This document shows positions 16,588-23,048 of a stretch of DNA of 34,049 nucleotides, in pieces. Within the stretch, counting starts at the first letter, position 1, and every line of letters begins with the position of its first letter. The notes under the pieces are model-generated. The model was not told where the DNA came from. It was given only the letters and a program-made list of their open reading frames with translations, and ran no database searches. The DNA lies in assembly GCF_000282115.1 (NCBI RefSeq), contig NZ_AKJY01000068.1, positions 1-34,049 of the forward strand. Direction: 5' to 3'. The DNA is from Chryseobacterium populi (lineage in GTDB: Bacteria > Bacteroidota > Bacteroidia > Flavobacteriales > Weeksellaceae). The position numbers and the translations under genes were made by a program.

Positions 16588-17307
16588 TTATTTGAGATTG
16601 ATTTCACTTAGATTTATTAATACTAAAACAGGTTCTGGCTGAACAGTTGTATTATCCTGATTACGAATAAACACCTGTCTTTTTGTTGGGAATTTTATAC
16701 CTTGTACTTCCGTGTAATTGTAGAGATAATGAGCACTTGCAACATTTTCAGAAATTTCCACAGTATAATCGTGTCTGCGGATTAACCCTGCTTTGTCAAT
16801 GTAGAAAGTCTGAATGCGGCTGTGTGTTGCGACGGTATCGGGAAACACAACCTGCAATCTTCGGAATGTTTCTCCATTTTCTTCCCAAGGTTCAATTTCA
16901 GTTACATCATAATCGGGGTTTGCAAAACAAAATGGGGCATTGAAATAAATCCATATTGCATAACTGGCAAAGTAAAACGTCTGCAAACGTGTCCAAGGTG
17001 TTTCTCTTTTATGGTCTGAAAAAGACAATCTTGGATTTGAAAGCTCTTCAATAACATTATCACTCTCTGATAAAATTGATACGTGGTTCTCAACAAATGA
17101 TGTGTGCCAATCTGCATAAGTTGGCCTAAAAGAAACAAATTGTTTTTGGGTATCAACGAATACATTTGTGTCTTTGATTATGCCCGGCTGTTGTTTTTTT
17201 ATCCAGGTTAAGCCATCCACTTCTAAGTGAGCGGAAACACTTTTAAATTTTTCCCAATTTTCAAGCCCGCCGTGAGCCTCAATAGTAAATTCTAATAAAC
17301 TGTTCAT
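16588..17307 (-). CDS. Uncharacterised protein in the thiolase operon (LolA-like features)
   Basis: A 239-residue protein with no signal peptide or membrane helix. It starts MNSLLEFTIEAHGGLENWEK; the AHGG...W pattern and the following alternating beta strands resemble LolA/LolB-like open-barrel proteins that bind lipids, but the similarity is only a pattern I notice. It is rich in aromatic residues (FYFASYAIWIYFNAPFCF around 117-134), which could line a hydrophobic pocket. Late strands show IQTFYIDKAGLIRRHDYTVE and GIKFPTKRQVF. It lies 94 bp before the SDR gene and 13 bp after the thioesterase gene and is surely part of the operon. A role in holding a hydrophobic acyl or aromatic intermediate is a guess. 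Confidence 0.75.
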   Translation of the reverse strand: MNSLLEFTIEAHGGLENWEKFKSVSAHLEVDGLTWIKKQQPGIIKDTNVFVDTQKQFVSFRPTYADWHTSFVENHVSILSESDNVIEELSNPRLSFSDHKRETPWTRLQTFYFASYAIWIYFNAPFCFANPDYDVTEIEPWEENGETFRRLQVVFPDTVATHSRIQTFYIDKAGLIRRHDYTVEISENVASAHYLYNYTEVQGIKFPTKRQVFIRNQDNTTVQPEPVLVLINLSEINLK

Positions 17308-17320
17308 AGTATAATTGATT

Positions 17321-17830
17321 TTATTTTTTGTTTGTATTAAGATTTAGAAGCATACAAGTTGAAGTGCCATGAGCATAAAGAAGTCCGGCTTCATTTTTCA
17401 GATCGGCTTCTAATAACGCTGTCGTTTTGCCTACATGAATTACCCGACCTTCGCCAATCAATCTTCCACTTTTTAGTGTAACCGCTTTTATAAAATTGAT
17501 TTTCAACTCCAATGTTGTATATGCAAATCCCTGTTCTAAAACAGAATGCAAGGCACAACCCATTACGGTGTCTAAAACTGTTGTAATTACACCACCGTGA
17601 ACACTACCAATAGGATTAAAATGAAATTCCTGTGGCATCAATTCAAACCTTACAATCCCTTTTTCAAGATGAAGGGGGTGAATATCCAAAGTAGCTGCAA
17701 ATGGTGGTTGTGGCAAACTTCCGTCCATAATACCACCTAATAATTCGATGCCGGACATTGATTTTGACATTTCGGCAATCTGCTGTGGATCAGCCCACTC
17801 GTAAGTTCTTTTTCTTTCTATTGTACTCAT
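17321..17830 (-). CDS. PaaI-family hotdog thioesterase
   Basis: A 169-residue single hotdog-fold acyl-CoA thioesterase. The family signature is clear: NPIGSVHGGVITTVLDTVMG, with the HGG at 78-80 and the likely catalytic Asp87 on the central helix. It continues as TLELKINFIKAVTLKSGRLI and GRVIHVGKTTALLEADLKNE, ending in GTSTCMLL. It hydrolyses an acyl-CoA to the free acid plus CoA in the cytosol; chain type is unknown. The N-terminal ~50 residues are longer than in the smallest PaaI proteins. It lies 19 bp after the thiolase and 13 bp before the uncharacterised gene in the operon. Confidence 0.88.
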   Translation of the reverse strand: MSTIERKRTYEWADPQQIAEMSKSMSGIELLGGIMDGSLPQPPFAATLDIHPLHLEKGIVRFELMPQEFHFNPIGSVHGGVITTVLDTVMGCALHSVLEQGFAYTTLELKINFIKAVTLKSGRLIGEGRVIHVGKTTALLEADLKNEAGLLYAHGTSTCMLLNLNTNKK

Positions 17831-17849
17831 AACTTTTATGATTTGTATT

Positions 17850-19025
17850 TTAATTCAGATTTTCAACTACAATAGCCGAAGCACCACCGCCACCATTACA
17901 AATGCTTGCCACACCATATTTTCCTTTTTCTTGTTGCAATACATTTAAGAGTGTTACAATAATTCTTGCACCGCTTGCACCAATGGGGTGTCCTAATGCA
18001 ACGGCACCACCGTAAACATTTACTTTGTTAATGTCAAAGCCCAGTAATTTTTGATTAGAAGGTACAACGGAAGCATAGGCTTCGTTGATTTCAAAAAAAT
18101 CAATATCGGAGATAGACAACTTTGCTTGTGTTAATGCTTTTGTAATGGCAATGCTTGGCGAAGTAGTAAACCATTCGGGTGCTTGTGCGGCATCAGCATA
18201 AGAAACGATTTTCGCCAATGGTTTAAGATTGTATTTTTTTACGGCTTCTGCCGATGCTAATATCAATGCTGCGGCACCGTCATTTAGATTGCTTGAATTG
18301 GCTGCGGTTAAATTTCCGCTGGTTTCAAATGCAGGTTTTAGGGTGGATACTTTTTCGGGAATGAGTTTGAAAATATCTTCGTCTTTGTCTATTACAACGC
18401 TCTCGTTTTTTCTTAGAAGCTCAACGGGTGCAATCTCTGCCTTGAATTTGCCCTGCTCGGTTGCTTGCTGTACTCTTTGGTACGACTGCAAAGCATAATC
18501 GTCCAACTGGTTTCTTGTGAGGCTGAATTTCTCAACACCTAATTCGGCCGCACTTCCCATATGGATATCATTATACACATCCCACAAACCGTCTTTTGTC
18601 ATTCCGTCTGTAAGTTTTAAGTCGCCAAGCTTTGTACCGTTGCGTAAGTAGGCATAATGAGGAACATTGCTCATACTTTCCATACCGCCTGTAACTACAA
18701 TTTCATCCATACCTGTTTGAATTTGTTGTGCCCCAGAAGTTGTCGCTTTCAACCCAGAAGCGCAGACTTTGTTGATAGTTGTGGCATCTTTGTCATCAGG
18801 TATTTTCGAAAAAATAGCTGCTTGCCTTGCCGGAGATTGACCAACACCTGCACTTAATACATTGCCCATATACACGCTGTCAATCCATTCTGGATTTAGC
18901 AAAATGCTTTCGTATGCGTTTTGAATGGCAATAGCTCCTAATTGTGTCGCCGAAAAAACTGACAAACTACCCAACAAACTACCTATCGGTGTCCTTTTTG
19001 CTGATACTATAAATACTTCTCTCAT
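17850..19025 (-). CDS. Acetyl-CoA C-acetyltransferase (thiolase)
   Basis: A 391-residue type II thiolase, normal length. Catalytic residues are present: Cys88 in NKVCASGLKA, the acyl-enzyme nucleophile; His346 in GGAVALGHPIGASG; and Cys376 in SICNGGGGAS. Other conserved blocks are VSAKRTPIGS at the start, GGMESMSN and FFEINEAYA. It joins or splits acetyl-CoA and an acyl-CoA (acetoacetyl-CoA or a longer 3-oxoacyl-CoA); direction cannot be told. It is the first structural gene of the island operon, with a TetR-type palindrome 16 bp before its ATG, so it probably responds to that regulator. The thioesterase gene follows after 19 bp. Confidence 0.93.
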   Translation of the reverse strand: MREVFIVSAKRTPIGSLLGSLSVFSATQLGAIAIQNAYESILLNPEWIDSVYMGNVLSAGVGQSPARQAAIFSKIPDDKDATTINKVCASGLKATTSGAQQIQTGMDEIVVTGGMESMSNVPHYAYLRNGTKLGDLKLTDGMTKDGLWDVYNDIHMGSAAELGVEKFSLTRNQLDDYALQSYQRVQQATEQGKFKAEIAPVELLRKNESVVIDKDEDIFKLIPEKVSTLKPAFETSGNLTAANSSNLNDGAAALILASAEAVKKYNLKPLAKIVSYADAAQAPEWFTTSPSIAITKALTQAKLSISDIDFFEINEAYASVVPSNQKLLGFDINKVNVYGGAVALGHPIGASGARIIVTLLNVLQQEKGKYGVASICNGGGGASAIVVENLN

Positions 19026-19040
19026 TCTTTGTTTATAAAT

Positions 19041-19056
19041 TATACCAATCGGTATA
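19041..19056. promoter_or_regulatory. Probable TetR operator in front of the thiolase operon
   Basis: TATACCAATCGGTATA is a 6+4+6 dyad, 16 bp upstream of the thiolase ATG and inside the expected promoter. The same 16 bases, with five more identical bases beyond, recur at 19718-19733 upstream of tetR. An identical palindrome on both sides of a tetR gene is the usual layout for self- and target-regulation. Confidence 0.75.
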
Positions 19057-19073
19057 TTATTGGTTAAAAAAAA

Positions 19074-19666
19074 TTATGCTCTTAATTCTTGTTCAATAAT
19101 TCGCTCTATTCTGTTTACTGCCAATTGAAAATACTTTGGATCATTCATTGTTTTGGCTAACAAAAGATTTCCTTCAACAATACTATAAATCAAAGTTGCA
19201 TATTCTTCGGCGTTAGCTTTTTGAGTAAACTCTTTGTTGGCTTGTCCTTTTTCAATGGTTGATGTGAGCAAAGCAATAAATCGCCTTACGTTTCTGCGAA
19301 CAGGTTCTCTTAAAAACGTCAAATAGTCATCGGCTTCAACAGAAGCATTGAGCATTGGGCAACCACCAATTTTGAATACCGTCTGCCATCTTTCTACATA
19401 ATAATTTGCGTAAGCAAGCAAGCCTTCTTTTGCCGTTGCCGAATTGGAAATTATTTCGTTTACACGCCCGATTATTTGCGAGCAACTGTATTCAAATGAA
19501 GCAATAGCCAACTCATTTTTATCTGAAAAATTACCGTAAATAGCCCCTTTGGTTAGTTTGGTTACTCCTGTATATCGGACAGAGAAGTACTTTCATAACC
19601 TTTTGTATTGAATAAGGATGCGGATTTCTGAATGATAAATTCCCTTGTTCTTTCTGCCTTTGACAT
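19074..19666 (-). pseudogene. TetR-family regulator with a one-base frameshift
   Basis: The minus strand starts at ATG 19666 with MSKAERTREFIIQKSASLFN, TKGYESTSLSDIQE, and then meets a TAA because one base is missing near 19565 (GAGTAACC where GAGGTAACC would keep the frame). After the shift it continues VTKLTKGAIYGNFSDKNELA, the recognition helix and helix 4, and a C-terminal ligand-binding domain ending RIIEQELRA. The repaired product would be 197 residues, normal for the family. The break falls inside the HTH, so no working repressor is made unless the base is a sequencing error or is recoded. It sits between the two copies of the palindrome and reads in the same direction as the thiolase operon, 48 bp before it. 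Confidence 0.85.
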
Positions 19667-19702
19667 TGCTCGTATAATATTAAAGTAAAGTAATCGGGTG
19701 TA

Positions 19703-19748
19703 AAGATATAAAAATAATATACCAATCGGTATATTATTTTTATATCTT
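19703..19748. repeat. 46-bp perfect inverted repeat containing the second TetR operator
   Basis: Two 21-base arms (19703-19723 and 19728-19748) are exact inverse complements around a 4-base centre AATC. The core TATACCAATCGGTATA (19718-19733) equals the operator in front of the thiolase. It lies 37 bp upstream of the tetR start and 8 bp past the stop of the SnoaL-like gene, so it could also fold as a terminator of that gene in RNA, although there is no good T-run on the minus side. Confidence 0.8.
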
Positions 19749-19756
19749 AATATTTT

Positions 19757-20161
19757 TTATATTTCAGAAAGCGTATTCCAAAAAGCATCCTCATCTTCTA
19801 TCTTTTCTGAAAACAACCAAACTTCTTTTATTTTATCGTCTTCAATCCTCAATAGATCCACACCTTTCATTGAAAGTGTTTTCCCTTCTTTTTCTGCTTT
19901 AAAATGAATGGAAGCAACTACAAGATTTCCATTATCCGCTGTGTATTCGACATCGTCAATGGCGAAAGTGCCATTGCTCCATTTCATAAAATCCCCCAAG
20001 TGAGCAAATAGTTCTGCTTTTCCATTATAAGTTCCAGATTGAACTCCATTTCCTGGCTGATGCCATATTACATCATCTGCAAATAAACTTCCTACGGTAT
20101 CAAAGTCCCCTTTGGCTACGGCATCAAAATACGATTGAACGATTTTTACATTTTTTGACAT
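19757..20161 (-). CDS. SnoaL/NTF2-like protein
   Basis: A 134-residue single-domain protein of the NTF2-like cone fold. Typical blocks are VQSYFDAVAKGDFDTVGSLF near residue 8-27, ADDVIWHQPGNG (about 28-39), GKAELFAHLGDF and a C-terminal KEVWLFSEKIEDEDAFW. Members include polyketide cyclases, ketosteroid-isomerase-like enzymes and many proteins of unknown role; the substrate is unknown. It is divergent from the HxlR gene, with a shared palindromic site between them (20225-20251), so HxlR probably controls it, which is the usual arrangement for redox- or aldehyde-responsive pairs of this kind. The strong inverted repeat at 19703-19748 begins 8 bp downstream of its stop. Confidence 0.85.
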   Translation of the reverse strand: MSKNVKIVQSYFDAVAKGDFDTVGSLFADDVIWHQPGNGVQSGTYNGKAELFAHLGDFMKWSNGTFAIDDVEYTADNGNLVVASIHFKAEKEGKTLSMKGVDLLRIEDDKIKEVWLFSEKIEDEDAFWNTLSEI

Positions 20162-20203
20162 ACTATTTTAATTTTTTGAGTTAATAAACATTCTGTAAAT
20201 GTC

Positions 20204-20211
20204 TAACTTTG
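20204..20211 (+). promoter_or_regulatory. Candidate -7 box for hxlR
   Basis: TAACTTTG fits TAnnTTTG exactly. A TTG at 20176-20178 lies 25 bp upstream, slightly longer than the usual spacing. The palindrome at 20225-20251 would then lie just after the transcription start, where a bound regulator would block its own gene. Confidence 0.5.
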
Positions 20212-20224
20212 CTTTCTATTATAC

Positions 20225-20251
20225 AAGTACCTACCTAAAGGTGTGGTACTT
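20225..20251. promoter_or_regulatory. Probable HxlR operator in the divergent promoter region
   Basis: AAGTACC (20225-20231) and GGTACTT (20245-20251) form a perfect dyad around a 13-base spacer that itself holds ACCT...AGGT. GTAC-type half sites spaced like this are typical for HxlR-family winged-helix dimers. It lies between the SnoaL-like and HxlR genes, 39 bp before the hxlR ATG. Confidence 0.65.
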
Positions 20252-20289
20252 ACAAAAAGTTAATAATAATTGATTATCAATCACATACT

Positions 20290-20607
20290 ATGAATATAAA
20301 TATTTCTGACAAAAACTGCCCATTACGAAAAACGCTTGAAATCATTGGCGGCAAATGGACAATGCTTATTATTTTCCAAATCAATGAACGAACTATCCGC
20401 TATGGGGAACTTAAACGCTGTATTGTCGGCATCAGCGAAAAAATGCTGATTGGTCAACTAAAATTTTTATGTGATAAGGGAATTGTTCACAAAAAATCAT
20501 ATCCTGAAATTCCTCCAAAAGTAGAATACACTTTGACGGATAGAGGAAAAGAATTACTGCCAATTATCAATCAAATTATACAATTTGGCATCAATCATAA
20601 TCTTTAA
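20290..20607 (+). CDS. HxlR-family winged-helix transcription regulator
   Basis: A 105-residue DNA-binding protein of normal family length. It shows Cys10 in DKNCPLRKTLEIIGGKWTML, the N-terminal cysteine that senses thiol stress in several relatives, then RYGELKRCIVGISEKMLIGQ (recognition helix region), LKFLCDKGIVHKKSYPEIPP and the wing VEYTLTDRGKELLPII. It is divergent from the SnoaL-like gene and probably binds the palindrome between them. The signal it senses is unknown; redox or carbonyl stress is the usual one for the family. Its frame is intact, unlike the tetR gene nearby. Confidence 0.9.
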   Translation: MNINISDKNCPLRKTLEIIGGKWTMLIIFQINERTIRYGELKRCIVGISEKMLIGQLKFLCDKGIVHKKSYPEIPPKVEYTLTDRGKELLPIINQIIQFGINHNL

Positions 20608-20658
20608 AAAACCACTTATCAATTAAGGATTGACAGTTATGATTGAACATTGCCTTTC

Positions 20659-21066
20659 TCATTTTTGTTGTACCAAATACTGTAAATCCGGGTCATTTTT
20701 AATTTTTTCCAGCTCACTTTCGATAATCTGTACAATATCCAGTTTTATCTGGCGGTAATTGCTTTCGATTTGCTGTTTCATTTTATCCTTGCCATGCTCG
20801 TCTACAAAAGATAAGATTTGAGGTGTCTGTCTTCTGATAGACTTTGGTTTCGACAACTACTTTCTAATTATCGATAACGATTTCAGCGTGGAATATTTTT
20901 TGCTCAATGCATTCATCAAAATTATCCGAAATAGAACCAACAAACATACCCTATATTAAATTTGAGATTTTGGAAGCCAGAATTACACTGTCTACTTGTG
21001 TCAATATAGAAGTAGATTTATCGTTACGGTTGATGGTCATGCTTTGGCATTTTCTCACAATAGTCT
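20659..21066 (-). pseudogene. Decayed conjugative coupling protein (MobC/TraG-type) C-terminus
   Basis: The minus strand carries a broken frame reading CQSMTINRNDKSTSILTQVD, SVILASKISNLI, stop, GMFVGSISDNFDECIEQKIF, HAEIVIDN, stop, KVVVETKVYQK, then after a shift TPQILSFVDEHGKDKMKQQI and NDPDLQYLVQQK. The GxFVGxxxDN...KxFHxEI and KNDPxLxxLV blocks are those of the type IV coupling (VirD4/TraG-like) proteins of Bacteroidota conjugative elements. Lesions are clear: in-frame TAG at 20951-20953 and at 20864-20866, and a tandem TGTC duplication at 20824-20831 that shifts the frame by +1. Only the last ~135 codons remain; the ATPase motifs are missing. It marks the right side of the relic element. 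Confidence 0.75.
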
Positions 21067-21334
21067 ACTGACTACATACTTAAGACTTTCTGAATAACCT
21101 AATTTTTCTTGTCATCGTACTGACAAGAAATTTCTCTATTTGTTGCATTTTTTTTATATTTGTGATGAGCTAACGGAAACACGTTGAAAAGCAAAGCAAT
21201 AAGCACCGTTACCAAATCGTTACCTGACTTCTTTGATTATCCCTATAAAAGCCTTGTATTCAGCCGATACAGCTTTTTTCTGAAAACTTTAAAATACAAA
21301 AATTAGAAAATTTGGTGTATTAAGATGAAAAATT
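21067..21334. other. Right-edge segment of the relic element, no confirmed gene
   Basis: Contains an exact TAnnTTTG box (TATATTTG, 21155-21162, plus) and, after it, an unrecognised 40-codon open frame starting TTG at 21184 and ending TAG at 21304-21306 (reads LKSKAISTVTKSLPDFFDYP and onward). On the minus strand a 22-codon frame starts at ATG 21148. Neither is long enough to call. The island/chromosome boundary is probably in this stretch. Confidence 0.35.
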
Positions 21335-21363
21335 GAGGTGCCTGTATCCAATACAGGCACCTC
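21335..21363 (-). terminator. Intrinsic terminator for the META lipoprotein gene
   Basis: A perfect 13-bp stem (GAGGTGCCTGTAT, 21335-21347, with ATACAGGCACCTC, 21351-21363) and a 3-base loop. On the minus strand it is followed by AATTTTTC, 28 bp beyond the stop of the META-domain gene. The plus side has only TTTATAT, so it may work weakly both ways. Confidence 0.85.
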
Positions 21364-21391
21364 TTTATATGAATGTGTTTTATTTCACTAT

Positions 21392-21811
21392 TTATTGTAA
21401 AACAAATTTTGCTAACGGAGCCATTTTAGCCTTATTTAATGTTAAAGTATTGCTGTTAACTGAATAATTATCAGCAGCTAATAAAGCTTTTGTAAACAAC
21501 TGCTCTGTTTCCAGATCATCACAGGCAATCATGGTAGACATACCCTGATTAAATTTTATGCGCATAGCTTCCTGCTTTATCTCAAAAGTTCCGCCAACTC
21601 CGTTGCACCCTCCATGCCCGGAATATCTCATGTCAGCCATATTTAATGAAAAATAAGGGACACTTTTAGGGTTCTTAAGCTGTATGGGCTTCCCATTGAT
21701 TTCCGTAAGTTTCCATGTTTTCCCGGTGATGTCATTATCTTTTGACGATACAGGCTTGCTTGTACAGGCTGCCAAAAAAAAGATTAATAAAAAGGTTGTT
21801 AAAATTTTCAT
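21392..21811 (-). CDS. META-domain (HslJ-like) lipoprotein
   Basis: A 139-residue lipoprotein: signal MKILTTFLLIFFLAAC with lipobox LAAC and Cys16. The mature part is one META domain, with GKTWKLTEINGKPI, YFSLNMADMRYSGHGGCNGV (the conserved GxxGCN core), FNQGMSTMIACDDLETEQLF and LTLNKAKMAPLAKF. HslJ/META proteins are small envelope proteins tied to heat or drug tolerance in some bacteria; the biochemical role is not known. It lies 15 bp after the small lipoprotein gene on the same strand, likely one transcript, and ends in the terminator at 21335-21363. Confidence 0.9.
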   Translation of the reverse strand: MKILTTFLLIFFLAACTSKPVSSKDNDITGKTWKLTEINGKPIQLKNPKSVPYFSLNMADMRYSGHGGCNGVGGTFEIKQEAMRIKFNQGMSTMIACDDLETEQLFTKALLAADNYSVNSNTLTLNKAKMAPLAKFVLQ

Positions 21812-21826
21812 AGTTATTATTTTAAG

Positions 21827-22216
21827 TTAATAAGATGCCATTTTCGTTGCCCCTGATTCTTTTTTATCAACTTTGTGATGGAAGAGAACCATATCAACAT
21901 TTCTTTTTAAAAAGGTAATGTTACCTCTGATATTTGAATATTGATATTCGGAATTAGATGCAGTGTAATCCGGCAGATCATCGCTTTTGGTAAGCTCATA
22001 AGTTTTGCCGTCCAGATGCACAGTCGCTGTATTCATTGTATGATTAATGGATACTTCTATTTTGTCCCCGAAATTATCTGTATAGATATCTTTAACGATG
22101 TCATCAGTGGTTGTGGGAGTATTGACGACGACCTCTGGCTCTTTTCCCGGGTGTTTACACGCTGTTACAGAAATGGCAGCAAGGCCAAGAATAATGAATG
22201 GTACTAATTTTTTCAT
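21827..22216 (-). CDS. Small lipoprotein, MliC-like
   Basis: A 129-residue lipoprotein with signal MKKLVPFIILGLAAISVTAC (lipobox VTAC, Cys20). The mature part has a Pro/Thr-rich linker (about 22-38) and a small beta domain. Its pattern TATVHLDGKTYELTKS followed later by a hydrophobic final strand (NVDMVLF) resembles the MliC/PliC family of c-type lysozyme inhibitors, but the diagnostic cysteines are not obvious, so I treat this as a hint. It is the first gene of a pair with the META lipoprotein, which starts 15 bp after its stop. Envelope location is sure; function is not. Confidence 0.75.
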   Translation of the reverse strand: MKKLVPFIILGLAAISVTACKHPGKEPEVVVNTPTTTDDIVKDIYTDNFGDKIEVSINHTMNTATVHLDGKTYELTKSDDLPDYTASNSEYQYSNIRGNITFLKRNVDMVLFHHKVDKKESGATKMASY

Positions 22217-22507
22217 AAGAATAAGTGATTAAGTGTTTCATGAATTAAGTGTTGAATTTGTATAAATTTACGATTATTTTATTTAATATGTGTTAAATTT
22301 TTATAAAATATTTGGAAATTCTTATTTTTTCAATTTGATGCTTTCTCCATAATTGATACTGTATCCGGCTTCAGATCAGGTTTAAAAAATCTGAAAAAAT
22401 CCCTAATAAAATAATATCCATCGTATTTCAGCTTATTTAAAGGAGAGTTAAATTTTGTTAATCTATATAAGACTATTCAAATCTAAGCTTACATTTGCAA
22501 CTTCAAA
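22217..22507. other. Divergent intergenic region
   Basis: 291 AT-rich bp between the minus lipoprotein pair and the plus 22508 gene. It has an exact minus-strand TAnnTTTG (TAGATTTG, 22485-22478) some 260 bp before the lipoprotein start, and a plus-strand one at 22490-22497. No coding frame is seen. Confidence 0.5.
22490..22497 (+). promoter_or_regulatory. Candidate -7 box for the 22508 gene
   Basis: TACATTTG matches TAnnTTTG exactly and lies 10 bp before the ATG, so the transcript would be nearly leaderless. The nearest upstream TTG is too far away (32 bp) to be a normal -33 element. Confidence 0.45.
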
Positions 22508-22900
22508 ATGAGAAATTATATCGTATATTTTTTGACTGCTTTATTTCTGCTTTTTATAGTAGAAAGCAAGATCAACGTCAAGACTTTACAAGGCAACTAT
22601 TCAGACCATGTTTCTCATAATATGCCTAAAAAAGCGAACCGTTTAAACCAAACCTACGAAAAGCTCTCTGTACAGCAGGCTCCGGATGATGTTGGGAATG
22701 TCTATTCACTGGAACTTACGGAAGATGATTTCCAGCTGTCAGACACCTTACAGGATATTGTAGTTTTTGCGACTGTTTTTACACTGGTTTATATTTTCGG
22801 TTTAAAAAGCTTTAAAAGTTCAAAGCCAACTATTCATGGCTTTTTATCTGATTTTTCTACCGTAAAAAAATTCATTCTGATACGTTCTATCAGAATTTAA
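22508..22900 (+). CDS. Uncharacterised two-helix membrane protein before the RND operon
   Basis: A 130-residue protein I do not recognise. It begins with a hydrophobic segment (MRNYIVYFLTALFLLFIVES, about 4-19) that may be a signal anchor, then a polar stretch with several Asp/Glu (about 20-80), a second hydrophobic helix (DIVVFATVFTLVYIFGL, about 83-99) and a basic C-terminal tail (FKSSKPT...KKFILIRSIRI). It lies 148 bp before the efflux adaptor on the same strand, with no terminator that I see between, so it may be read into the efflux transcript. The composition is like a real gene of this genome. Function unknown. Confidence 0.65.
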   Translation: MRNYIVYFLTALFLLFIVESKINVKTLQGNYSDHVSHNMPKKANRLNQTYEKLSVQQAPDDVGNVYSLELTEDDFQLSDTLQDIVVFATVFTLVYIFGLKSFKSSKPTIHGFLSDFSTVKKFILIRSIRI

Positions 22901-23048
22901 AATTCATTTTTCGATTATATTTTCTGCCCTTTATTTGGGGCGGGAAATAGCTTATGTTGTGTATGCCGGTAATCATCACAGCATTATTTTCTCTATTACT
23001 ATTTTTTATTTCAAACAAACATTAACGATTTATATAAACTCTAGAATT

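Larger units (their letters stand above)
14063..21306. mobile_element. Relic of an integrative/conjugative element carrying a metabolic operon
   Basis: The region is bounded on the left by a truncated tyrosine-recombinase N-terminus (14063-14170) and on the right by a decayed conjugative coupling-protein C-terminus (20659-21066). Cargo between them consists of a TetR-controlled lipid or acyl-CoA type operon and a SnoaL/HxlR pair. Both flanking genes occur together in Bacteroidota conjugative elements. The exact ends are not defined: I found no att repeats and no tRNA at either side. The element cannot move on its own, since its integrase and transfer genes are broken. Naming it a relic is inference from the two gene fragments. 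Confidence 0.6.

Noticed and set aside
14063..20607. Reading the island as an antibiotic or polyketide biosynthesis cluster
   Set aside because: There is no acyl carrier protein, acyltransferase or modular synthase, and the only ketosynthase is dead.
13890..21335. Flanking direct repeats (att sites) of the relic element
   Set aside because: I compared both edges by eye and found only short AT-rich matches (such as CAGCTTTTT) that chance explains.
22935..23000. GC-rich hairpin (CTGCCC...GGGGCGGG) before the efflux adaptor as a terminator
   Set aside because: The stem needs a bulge and no T-run follows on either strand.
22935..23048. N-terminal extension of the efflux adaptor (frame open from 22935)
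   Set aside because: The lipoprotein signal starts at 23049; the extension would bury it.
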